Assembly (NCBI RefSeq): GCF_001083785.1
Contig: NZ_LAVL01000025.1
Span: forward strand, 17,218-81,217
DNA length: 64,000 nucleotides
Direction: 5' to 3'
From: Nonomuraea sp. SBT364
GTDB lineage: Bacteria > Actinomycetota > Actinomycetes > Streptosporangiales > Streptosporangiaceae
Shown here: piece by piece, positions 53,818 through 61,405 of the stretch
Numbering within the stretch: position 1 is the first letter of the stretch
Layout of the letters: each line of letters begins with the position of its first letter
The notes under the pieces: model-generated
Told to the model about the DNA's origin: nothing
Databases searched by the model: none
What the model saw: only the letters and a program-made list of their open reading frames with translations
Position numbers and translations under genes: made by a program

Positions 53818-54176
53818 GCGACGCCCTGCCAGATCTGCAGCAGCCGCCCGGTCATCACCGCGATCGCGAACCCGGCCACGACCAGGATCGCCGGCCCCCA
53901 CCGGCTGCGCTCGGCCAGCGCCAGGAACACCCCGGCCGGCGGGATGAGCACCATGCCACCGAGGTAGCCGAAGAGCGTGACCTTGTCGCCCGGCCCCGCC
54001 CCGCCGGCCACCGCCGCGATCACGATGCCCAGGTGCACGAGCACGGCCACTTCGAGGACGGCGAAGCCGACCAGCAGGACCATGCCCATGGGCCGGTCAC
54101 GGACGGCGGTGATCAGGCTCGCCAGCGCGAGCAGCAGCGAGCCGGCGATGACGATCGTGGCGACGGTGGTGTTCAT
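53814..54176 (-). CDS. Four-span integral membrane protein, partner of 53437-53817
   Basis: 120 residues from ATG 54176 (a TTG at 54185 is a weaker start). It has four hydrophobic segments and no recognised motif. It starts 11 bases after the TetR regulator's stop on the same strand and overlaps the next gene by ATGA, so tetR and both membrane genes may form one operon. Confidence 0.7.
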   Translation of the reverse strand: MNTTVATIVIAGSLLLALASLITAVRDRPMGMVLLVGFAVLEVAVLVHLGIVIAAVAGGAGPGDKVTLFGYLGGMVLIPPAGVFLALAERSRWGPAILVVAGFAIAVMTGRLLQIWQGVA

Positions 54177-54187
54177 CGGGGGCAAGG

Positions 54188-54877
54188 CTATCGCCCGGGC
54201 AGGTCGCCCTCGATTCCGTCCAGCACCCAGCCGAGGCCGCGCTCGAAGTTGTCGTCGGCGCCGCGCACGCCCTGCTCGATCATGGGGGCGAGCCTCGGGA
54301 ACTCACCCCCGGCGACGAGCTCGCGGATGTACGGCTCGGCGAGGGCGGCGCGCTCGGCGTCGCTGATGCCCTCGGCGCGGGGGCGGCCGCGCTCGGCGCT
54401 CTCGCGGACGACGAAGCCGGTCACGTAGTCGACGACCGCCGCCATCGCGCGCCAGGCCTGCAGCCGGTCCAGGCCGAGCCCGTCGAACGCCGAAAGCCTG
54501 CGCTCGACGTGCCGCAGCCCGTTGGGACCGACGGCGACGTGCTGGGAGATCAGCTCGACCCGCCAGGGGTGGCGGCGCACCAGCTCGCGCTCGCCCCTGG
54601 CCAGCTGGAGCAGCGCCTCCCGCCAGTCGCCGGGCAGCGGCTCGCCGGTGTCGAGCTCGGCTGCGATCTCGTCGAGCATGAGCGCGAGCAGGTCCTCCTT
54701 GCGCTCGATGTAGGTGTAGAGGCTCATCGCACGCGCGCCGAGCTCGGCGGCGACGCGGCGGATGGAGACCGCGGCCAGCCCTTCGGCGTCGGCGAGCGCG
54801 ACCGCGGCGGCCACGATCGCCTCCCGGGTCAGCGCGGGGCGCCGCTGCGGCGCGGGGCGCGACCAGACAGAACTCAC
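54188..54877 (-). CDS. TetR-family regulator of the divergent MFS exporter
   Basis: 229 residues, GTG start. HTH: ALTREAIVAAAVALADAEGLAAVSIRRVAAELGARAMSLYTYIERKEDLLALMLDEI. The C-terminal ligand domain has the TetR_C shape (ERELVRRHPWRVELISQHVAVGPNGL... AVVDYVTGFVVRE). TAGGAT at -12 to -7 with no ribosome site indicates a leaderless message. It is divergent from a DHA2-type exporter with a repeat-rich operator region between, the classic TetR arrangement. Confidence 0.9.
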   Translation of the reverse strand: MSSVWSRPAPQRRPALTREAIVAAAVALADAEGLAAVSIRRVAAELGARAMSLYTYIERKEDLLALMLDEIAAELDTGEPLPGDWREALLQLARGERELVRRHPWRVELISQHVAVGPNGLRHVERRLSAFDGLGLDRLQAWRAMAAVVDYVTGFVVRESAERGRPRAEGISDAERAALAEPYIRELVAGGEFPRLAPMIEQGVRGADDNFERGLGWVLDGIEGDLPGR

Positions 54878-54900
54878 GGGCCCATCCTAAGCCAGCCGCT

Positions 54901-54925
54901 ACAGTGTACGGAAGTGATACGCTGT
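54901..54925. promoter_or_regulatory. TetR operator between regulator and exporter
   Basis: Half-sites ACAGTGTAC (54901-54909) and ATACGCTGT (54917-54925) form an imperfect dyad (7 of 9 matches). Further TGTACGG half-sites recur at 54905, 54923 and 54942, so more than one dimer may bind before and into the exporter start. Confidence 0.6.
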
Positions 54926-54930
54926 ACGGT

Positions 54931-56274
54931 ATGCGATACGATGTACGGACGACCGGGCTGGTGGTGCTGCTCGGCGTCGTCATGACGATGCTCGACACGA
55001 CGATCGTCAACGTGGCGCTCGCGCCCCTGGCCGGCGAGTTCGGCGCGAGCCTGGCCGACACGCAGTGGGTGGCGACCGGCTACCTGCTGGCCCTGGTGGT
55101 GACCGTGCCCGTCTCCGGCTGGGCGGTCGGCCGGTTCGGCGCCAGGAAGGTGTGGCTGGTCTCCCTTCTGCTGTTCGGCGCCGGGTCGGCGCTCAGCGCG
55201 GCCGCCTGGTCGGTCGGCGGCCTGGTGGCCTTCCGCGCGGTGCAGGGCCTCGGCGGCGGACTGCTGCTCCCGGTCGGGCAGGCGATGCTCGCCGGGGCGG
55301 CGGGCCGCGAGCGGATGGGCCGGGCGATGGCGCTGATCTCCGTCCCGGCGATGCTGGCGCCCGTGGTGGAGCCGGTGCTCGGCGGCGTCCTCCTCGACGG
55401 TCCCGGCTGGCGCTGGCTGTTCCTGGTCAACCTGCCCGTCTGCGCGGCCGCGCTGCTGGCGGCGGTGCTGCTCCTGCCCCGCGACGAGCCCGCCGGGGCG
55501 CGCGGGCTGGACGCGATCGGCCTGGCCCTGCTGTCCCCGGGGCTGGCGGCGCTGGTCTACGGCCTGTCGGAGGTCGGCGACGGTGCCTCGCCCGCGCATC
55601 CGGCGCTGTGGATCGGGGCGGCGCTGATGGCGGGGTTCGTGGTGCGGGCGCTGCGAATGCCGGGGACACCGGTGGACCTGCGGCTGTTCGGCGACCGCTC
55701 GTTCGCGTCGGCGGTGGCGGCCCTGTCCTGCTATTCGGCGGCCGCGTTCGGCGTGACCGTGCTCATCCCGCTGCGCAGCCAGCTCGCCCAGGGCGGCAGC
55801 GCGCTCGACGCGGGGCTGCTGCTTGCGCCGTTGGGGGTGGGCGCGGCGATCACCATGCCGATCGCGGGCAAGCTCACCGACAGCCGCGGCCCGCGCGGGG
55901 TCGCCGCTGCCGGGGTGGTGCTGGTGGTGGCGGGGATCGCCGGCTTCGCGGCGTTCGGCGGCGCGCTGCCGGTGCTCGTGCTGGGGCTCGGGCACGGGCT
56001 GGTGTCGCCGTCGGTGATGGCGGCCGCGTTCCGGACGCTGGACCGCGCCGCGATCCCGGCAGCGACCACGCTCAGCACCATCGCGGTACGGGTGGCCTCG
56101 CCGGTGGGGGTCGCGCTGGTGGCCGTGCTGGTGCAGGTGTTCGGCCGGGCGGGCGCGGCACAGCCGTTCACCTGGGCCTTCGGGTGCGTGCTGGCGCTGG
56201 CCGCGGTCTCGCTCGCCCCGATCGCGCTCATAGGATCGAAGGCGTGGAGAGGATCCTGGTCAGCGCGTGCCTGA
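54931..56274 (+). CDS. MFS drug exporter, DHA2 (EmrB/QacA) type
   Basis: 447 residues from ATG 54931. Signature C in span 5 is AMLAPVVEPVLGGVLLDGPGWRWLFLVNLP, and motif D1 is TMLDTTIVNVALAPLAGEF. Membrane spans are compatible with 14, although the protein is at the short end. It is a proton-coupled exporter of hydrophobic drugs controlled by the divergent TetR. An upstream in-frame ATG at 54904 lies within the operator and is less likely. The 3' end overlaps the DUF523 gene by 31 bases. Confidence 0.88.
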   Translation: MRYDVRTTGLVVLLGVVMTMLDTTIVNVALAPLAGEFGASLADTQWVATGYLLALVVTVPVSGWAVGRFGARKVWLVSLLLFGAGSALSAAAWSVGGLVAFRAVQGLGGGLLLPVGQAMLAGAAGRERMGRAMALISVPAMLAPVVEPVLGGVLLDGPGWRWLFLVNLPVCAAALLAAVLLLPRDEPAGARGLDAIGLALLSPGLAALVYGLSEVGDGASPAHPALWIGAALMAGFVVRALRMPGTPVDLRLFGDRSFASAVAALSCYSAAAFGVTVLIPLRSQLAQGGSALDAGLLLAPLGVGAAITMPIAGKLTDSRGPRGVAAAGVVLVVAGIAGFAAFGGALPVLVLGLGHGLVSPSVMAAAFRTLDRAAIPAATTLSTIAVRVASPVGVALVAVLVQVFGRAGAAQPFTWAFGCVLALAAVSLAPIALIGSKAWRGSWSARA

Positions 56275-56738
56275 TGGGCCGGCGGGTGCGCTACGACGGC
56301 GGCGCCAAGACCAGCTCGGACGAGCGGCTGGCCGCCTGGTGGCGGGAGGGGCGGCTGGTCCCGTTCTGCCCGGAGGTCGAGGGCGGGCTGGCGATCCCGC
56401 GCCCGGCCGCCGAGATCGAGGGCGGCGCGGGCGGCGCGGCGGTGCTGGCCGGGACGGCCCGGGTGCTCGCCGCCGACGGCTCCGACGTCACCGCGGAGTT
56501 CGTGGCCGGCGCGCGGGCCGCGCTGGCGGCGGCGCGCGACGCCGGGGCGCGGCTGGCGGTGCTCAAGGAGGGCAGCCCGTCCTGCGGCGCGCTGGCGATC
56601 TACGACGGCACCTTCGCCGGGCACCGGGTCGCCGGCCGGGGCGTGACCACGGCGCTGCTGGAGGAGCACGGCATCAGGGTCTTCACCGAGGACCAGGTCG
56701 CCGAGGCGGCCGGCTACCTGCGCACCCTGGAGACGTAG
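56244..56738 (+). CDS. DUF523/TudS-type thiouracil desulfurase-like protein
   Basis: 164 residues from GTG 56244. Three conserved Cys lie in SACLMG, FCPEVEGG and SPSCG, which bind a [4Fe-4S] cluster in TudS (2-thiouracil desulfurase), together with the RYDGGAK segment. It probably removes sulfur from thiolated nucleobases or related small molecules. The start is inside the end of the MFS gene in another frame (31-base overlap), so translation is linked to the exporter. Confidence 0.82.
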   Translation: MERILVSACLMGRRVRYDGGAKTSSDERLAAWWREGRLVPFCPEVEGGLAIPRPAAEIEGGAGGAAVLAGTARVLAADGSDVTAEFVAGARAALAAARDAGARLAVLKEGSPSCGALAIYDGTFAGHRVAGRGVTTALLEEHGIRVFTEDQVAEAAGYLRTLET

Positions 56739-57094
56739 AAGGCGCCGCCCAGGCCGAGCGCGAGCAGCACGGCGGCCGAGCGGTGATACCAGTCGAGCAG
56801 CGCCGTCGACTCGCCCGGGCCGAGCGCGACGGCCAGGATGCCCAGCAGCACCCCCGACAGCGCGGCGGCGTGCGCGTAGATGAGCCCGTCCCACGCCCAT
56901 CGGCGCCGGGTCAGCGCGCCGTGGCCGCCGGCGAACATCGCTCCGGCGCAGAGCGTCTCCACGATCGCGGCCCAGACGTTCACGGGCTGACCCGGCGGCA
57001 CCACCACGACCCCGGCGTGCAGCAGTGCGGCCACGCCGAAGACCACCCCGTACACCAGGCATGCGGCGCCCAGCGCCGTCCGCAACGCGTCCAT
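56714..57094 (-). CDS. Four-span integral membrane protein of unknown function
   Basis: 126 residues, four membrane helices, start MDALRTALGAACLVYGVVFGVAALLHAGV. It overlaps the DUF523 gene tail to tail by 25 bases. No family can be named. The 195 bases between its start and the DyP gene at 57290 hold nothing recognisable beyond probable divergent promoters. Confidence 0.7.
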   Translation of the reverse strand: MDALRTALGAACLVYGVVFGVAALLHAGVVVVPPGQPVNVWAAIVETLCAGAMFAGGHGALTRRRWAWDGLIYAHAAALSGVLLGILAVALGPGESTALLDWYHRSAAVLLALGLGGAFYVSRVRR

Positions 57095-57289
57095 GCCCCC
57101 AACGCTGCCATCCGCGCGCGGGCGCCGAATCCTCCCTGAGGCTGGGGGCCGGATACACCCCTCGGGGTAGCCCGCGGGGATCGGGAAATCAGAAAGTCCT
57201 CTTCCCGGAAACCTTCCGCCCACCACGGGAGTCCATACAGGTAGGGGCCCGGGCACGAACACCATTCGCAACGGGGAGAGGACTCGGCA

Positions 57290-58663
57290 ATGCCAGTCGA
57301 CCTGATCAACGAACAGCCCTTGGCCTGGGATTCGGCCACGCTCGACGCGGACACCAGGGCGATGCTGGACAACCTCCAGCCGAACATCCTGCGCGCGCAC
57401 GTCCGTGAGCACCTCACCGTGCTGTTCGTCCGCTTCAACGACGTCGCCGAGGGCCGGCGCTACCTGAAGAAGATCGCCGTCACGAGGATGAAGTCCGCCC
57501 GCCAGCACCTGGAGGAGGTGCGCGACCACGCGCGCGACCGGCGGCGGGGCACCCCCTACGTGGGCATCGGGCTGAGCAAGGCCGGCTATCGCGACCTCGG
57601 CCACTCGGTCGAGGACATGCGCAGGTTCGGCGACGTGGTGTTCCGCGACGGGATGAAGCGGCGCGTCGCCGAGGTGAACGACCCGCCGGTCGAGGAGTGG
57701 GAGAACTGCTACCAGCGGGAGATCCACGCGGTCATCCTCATCGGCGACTCCGAGCCGGAGCCGGTGGCGGCGCTGCGTGCCCAGTTCCTGCGCGACCTGC
57801 CCGCGAGCGCCCGGCTGCTGGGCGAGGAGAGCGGGCAGGGCAGGCGCAACCCGGCGGGCGACGGCATCGAGCACTTCGGTTACGTCGACGGCCGCAGCCA
57901 GCCGCTGTTCGTCAAGGACGAGGTGGACAAGGAGCCCAGGAAGCACTGGAACCCGGCGTTCCCGCTGGGCAGCGTCCTGGTCCCCGACCCGCTCGCGCCC
58001 GACCCGGACCGGCACTTCGGCAGCTACTTCGTCTTCCGCAAGCTGGAGCAGAACGTCCGCGCGTTCAAGGAGATCGAGCAGGAACTGGCCGACAGCCTGG
58101 GCCTGACGGGCGCCGACCGCGACCGGGCCGGGGCGATGCTCGTCGGCCGGTTCAGGGACGGCACCCCGCTCACGCTCAAGCCCAAGGCGGGCGGCGGCCC
58201 GGTGGTCAACGACTTCACCTTCGACGCCGACCCCGACGGCGCCAAGTGCCCGTTCAGCGGGCACATCAGGAAGACGAACCCGCGCTCGTTCGGCCGGGAG
58301 GTGCTCATGGCTCGGCGCGGCCAGACCTACGGGGAGCGCGCGGACGACCCGTGGGACGACGCGCCGCCGCACACGCGCCCGAGCGGCGAGGTGGGCCTGC
58401 TGTTCATGGCCTTCAACAGCAGCCTGCTCGACCAGTTCGAGTTCACCCAGCAGAGCTGGGCCGACAACCCGGACTTCGAGCGGCCGGCCACCGGCCACGA
58501 CCCGGTGATCGGCCAGGGGCCGCGGGACGTCAAGGTCACCTTCCCCAAGGTGTGGGGGAGGCCCGAGCAGTCGCCCCCGCACCAGCAGGTGGCCCAGACG
58601 GTCACGATGAAGGGCGGCGAATACTTCTTCATGCCGTCGCTGGCCTACCTGCGCCGGCTCTGA
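57290..58663 (+). CDS. Dye-decolorizing (DyP-type) heme peroxidase
   Basis: 457 residues. The GxxDG motif reads FGYVDGRSQP with catalytic D200. The proximal heme ligand is H325 in CPFSGHIRKTNPR, and a conserved Arg follows in LMARRGQTYG. The C-terminal GLLFMAFNSSLLDQFEFTQQSW is also standard. There is no Tat signal, so it is cytoplasmic, possibly packaged by an encapsulin elsewhere. It is larger than the Tat-exported B-type enzymes and fits the class C/D-like long forms. It uses H2O2 to oxidise bulky aromatics. A GGGGAGAGGA ribosome site precedes it. Confidence 0.9.
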   Translation: MPVDLINEQPLAWDSATLDADTRAMLDNLQPNILRAHVREHLTVLFVRFNDVAEGRRYLKKIAVTRMKSARQHLEEVRDHARDRRRGTPYVGIGLSKAGYRDLGHSVEDMRRFGDVVFRDGMKRRVAEVNDPPVEEWENCYQREIHAVILIGDSEPEPVAALRAQFLRDLPASARLLGEESGQGRRNPAGDGIEHFGYVDGRSQPLFVKDEVDKEPRKHWNPAFPLGSVLVPDPLAPDPDRHFGSYFVFRKLEQNVRAFKEIEQELADSLGLTGADRDRAGAMLVGRFRDGTPLTLKPKAGGGPVVNDFTFDADPDGAKCPFSGHIRKTNPRSFGREVLMARRGQTYGERADDPWDDAPPHTRPSGEVGLLFMAFNSSLLDQFEFTQQSWADNPDFERPATGHDPVIGQGPRDVKVTFPKVWGRPEQSPPHQQVAQTVTMKGGEYFFMPSLAYLRRL

Positions 58664-58722
58664 CCGTTTCTGATCGTCGCTGATCGTGAGGGGAGCGGCC
58701 CGGCGCCGCTCCCCTCACCCGG

Positions 58723-60264
58723 TCAGCGGGTGGCCAGCACCTGCGCCGTCACCGCGCCCGCCTTGGCCGAGACCGTCCGCGCGCCGCCGGCGCCCGGCAG
58801 GGTCCTGTCGTAGGCGTACGTGACGGCCGAGTGCACGATCGCCCCGGTGTTCACCAGCAGCGCCTTGGTGCTGACGTTGGCGATCGTGTCGCAGGACTGG
58901 TGGTAGCACGGGTCGTACGGCTCACCCGCGGTGCCGCCGAACAGCGTCTGCTCCTGTGCCGTCTTGACGCCCTCGGCGCCGGTGAACAGGCCGCCCGACG
59001 GGATCCCGGCCGCGATGAACGGCCCGTAGTCCGAGCGCCCGTCGAAGTCGGTGCCGACGTGGCCCAGGCGGAGCGTGTCGAAGTAGCGCGCGAAGGTCTG
59101 CTCGATCTCGCCGGAGCCGGGCGGGCCGGCCGGCGCGCCGGTGGCGTCGGAGTCGTCACCGTCGTAGATCTTGTACGCGAAGTTCGGCGAGCCGATCATG
59201 TCGAAGTTCAGGTACAGCTTGATCTTCGCCAGTTGGTCGGGCGTCAGGCCGGCGACGTAGTGCTCCGAGCCGAGCAGGTTCAGCTCCTCGGCGCCCCACC
59301 AGGCGAACCGCATCTTGTTGATCGTCGGCAGCCGGGACATGAGCAGGGCGGTCTCCAGGATGCCCGCGCTGCCGGTGCCGTTGTCGTTGATGCCGGGGCC
59401 GGGCACCACGCTGTCGAGGTGGGCGCCGAGCATGACGACGTTGTCCGGGTCGCCGCCGCGCGACTCGGCGATCACGTTGTGCGTGACGCGGATCTCGCTC
59501 TCGGTGTCGGTCGCCACGCGCATCACGGTGCCCGCGGTGCCCGCCAGCTCCTGGCCGACGGCGAAGCTCGTACCGACGACGGGGATCGTCACGGGCACGC
59601 CCAGCGTGCCCTGGAGGGTGTCGGTGCGGCCGGGCTGGCCCTCGTTGAAGACGATCACCGCGACCGCGCCGGCGGCCTGCGCGTTCTCCGCCTTGACCCG
59701 GAAGTCGCAGGAGCCGCGCTGGACGAGCGCGATGTTGCCCGGCGTGAAGCCGGCGAAGTCGGCGGCCTCGCAGCCGGAGGTGGAGCCGGGCGCGGGCGGC
59801 GGCGGGAGCTGCAGGTCGACGTTCTGCAGGGTGGCGGTGACGTCGCCGGAGCCCGAGTAGGTCATGGTCGCGAACTCGCCGACCGAGCTGCCGTCCGGCG
59901 GCGTCGGCGTGAACGTGCGCGGGCCGGGCGAGATCCGCTGCATGGTCGCGGTGGAGTTCTCCTGGAAGAACGGGAAGTCGAACGGCTGCAACGTCACCTG
60001 GTAGCCGGCGCGGCGCAGCTGACTCGCCACGTAGTCACGGGAGGCGTCGTAGCCCGGGGTGCCGGAGGCCCTGGTGCCGCCGTTGGCGTCGGCGATCCGC
60101 TGGAACGCCTCCAGGTGCCGGGTGACGAGCTGCGCCTTGACGGACCTGGAGAGCGAGGACGGGCTCGGGTCCGCCTGGGCCGGGGTGACCAGCGCGAGCG
60201 GGAGGGCGAGGGCCACTGCCAGGGTGCCGGCTCGGGCCACGCCCTTGGGGAGGTGGAAGCGCAT
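58723..60264 (-). CDS. Secreted M28-family zinc aminopeptidase with PA domain
   Basis: 513 residues. The Sec signal peptide ends near TPAQADP. After an N-terminal region, a PA (protease-associated) insert (about 140-260: GNIALVQRGSCDFRVKAENAQAAGAVAVIVFNE) precedes the di-zinc peptidase: GAHLDSVVPGPGINDNGTGS, WWGAEELNLLGSEHY with the catalytic Glu, LNFDMIGSPN and a final His in DPCYHQSCD. This is the Streptomyces griseus aminopeptidase-like group, which removes hydrophobic N-terminal residues. The ATG at 60264 has GGAGGAG five bases upstream. Confidence 0.93.
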   Translation of the reverse strand: MRFHLPKGVARAGTLAVALALPLALVTPAQADPSPSSLSRSVKAQLVTRHLEAFQRIADANGGTRASGTPGYDASRDYVASQLRRAGYQVTLQPFDFPFFQENSTATMQRISPGPRTFTPTPPDGSSVGEFATMTYSGSGDVTATLQNVDLQLPPPPAPGSTSGCEAADFAGFTPGNIALVQRGSCDFRVKAENAQAAGAVAVIVFNEGQPGRTDTLQGTLGVPVTIPVVGTSFAVGQELAGTAGTVMRVATDTESEIRVTHNVIAESRGGDPDNVVMLGAHLDSVVPGPGINDNGTGSAGILETALLMSRLPTINKMRFAWWGAEELNLLGSEHYVAGLTPDQLAKIKLYLNFDMIGSPNFAYKIYDGDDSDATGAPAGPPGSGEIEQTFARYFDTLRLGHVGTDFDGRSDYGPFIAAGIPSGGLFTGAEGVKTAQEQTLFGGTAGEPYDPCYHQSCDTIANVSTKALLVNTGAIVHSAVTYAYDRTLPGAGGARTVSAKAGAVTAQVLATR

Positions 60265-60370
60265 ATGGCTCCTCCGCAAGAGTAAGGATGTCGATGTCTT
60301 CCCCCGATTCATGCGCGCTGTTGGAACGTAACGAGCCCATCGCATCCTGAAAAGACCCACAAAGTTGGGG

Positions 60371-61327
60371 TCACTCGACGACGTCGTCGCGGGCGCCCTC
60401 CAGGTGTCCCTTGAGCTCCTCCATCACCTGGGCGTAGCCGAGGTGGCTGTAACGCTCGGCCGCGTGCCACGGGTAGACCTGGCCGGCCTTGACCGCGGGC
60501 AGCCCGATCACGTCGGCCGCGTACTTGTCGGCGTTCTCCCAGCTCAGCACCTCCCAGAAGCCGCCTTCGCTCTCGGTGGGCCGCTCGGGGGAGACGATGC
60601 CGAGCCCAAGCCCGCTCCAGTAGGTGATGTCGGGATGGTCCGGCATGTACGCCACGTACAGGGCGTCGGGGGTCGCGGTGACGACCATGACCTTCAGGTC
60701 CGGCCTGGCGGCGGCGAGGGTCTTGAGCGCGGCGCCGGCGGCCTCGAATCGGGCCCTGGCCTCGGCCACCGGGGGTGCGTCCGGGTCGGCGCCGAGTGCC
60801 GCGGCCAGTTCGCCGTAGCGCTCGATGATCTCCACCAGCGGCTTGCCGCTGAGCTGCACGCCCACCGAGGGCGCGATCTGGCCGACGGCCTCGGCCGACT
60901 CCTCGGGCACGTACCAGAGCGTGTTCTCCTGGTACATGCCCGCGACCAGCAGGTCGGGCCGCAGGGAGGCGTACTTCTCGACGTTGAACTCGCCCCACAC
61001 GTTGCCGATCGACTCGACGGTCGCGATGTCCACCTCGCCCACCTCGGGATCACGTGAGCCGTCCTTCAGCCGGTGCGGGCCGAACACCGCGACCGGGCGC
61101 ACGCCGAAGTCCCACAGCGCGGCCGCCGCCGCCGACTGGGCCACGACGCGCTTCGGCACGCCCGGCAGCGAGATCCGCCTGCCGCGGTCGTCGGTCCAGG
61201 TCCACGCACCGGCCGCCGGGCTCGACGGGACGGTCGGGGCGGGCGCCGCCGGGGTCGTGCCGCCGCAGGCGCTGACACCGATCAGGGCGGCGAAGGCGAT
61301 CACGGCGCGCCGCGAGACTGCGGACAT
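60371..61327 (-). CDS. Iron-siderophore-binding lipoprotein (FecB/FhuD-like)
   Basis: 318 residues from ATG 61327. Lipobox IGVSACGG (Cys 21). It belongs to the class III periplasmic-binding fold: RRISLPGVPKRVVAQSAAAAALWDFGVRPVAVFG, LRPDLLVAGMY and a long central helix. No permease or ATPase gene lies nearby, so it must share a transporter encoded elsewhere. A 19-bp iron box lies 37 bases upstream, so iron-dependent repression is expected. Confidence 0.9.
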   Translation of the reverse strand: MSAVSRRAVIAFAALIGVSACGGTTPAAPAPTVPSSPAAGAWTWTDDRGRRISLPGVPKRVVAQSAAAAALWDFGVRPVAVFGPHRLKDGSRDPEVGEVDIATVESIGNVWGEFNVEKYASLRPDLLVAGMYQENTLWYVPEESAEAVGQIAPSVGVQLSGKPLVEIIERYGELAAALGADPDAPPVAEARARFEAAGAALKTLAAARPDLKVMVVTATPDALYVAYMPDHPDITYWSGLGLGIVSPERPTESEGGFWEVLSWENADKYAADVIGLPAVKAGQVYPWHAAERYSHLGYAQVMEELKGHLEGARDDVVE

Positions 61328-61364
61328 GCTCTCTCCCCGGGTCTTTACTCTTTTGGCTTGCATA

Positions 61365-61383
61365 TTAGATTAGCCTTACCTAA
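61365..61383. promoter_or_regulatory. Iron box (DmdR1/IdeR operator)
   Basis: TTAGATTAGCCTTACCTAA closely matches the established actinobacterial consensus TTAGGTTAGGCTAACCTAA. It lies in a 78-base divergent region, 37 bases from the siderophore-binding gene and 22 bases from the NhaA fusion gene. Confidence 0.85.
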
Positions 61384-61405
61384 CTCGGAAGCGCCTCCGG
61401 AGATC

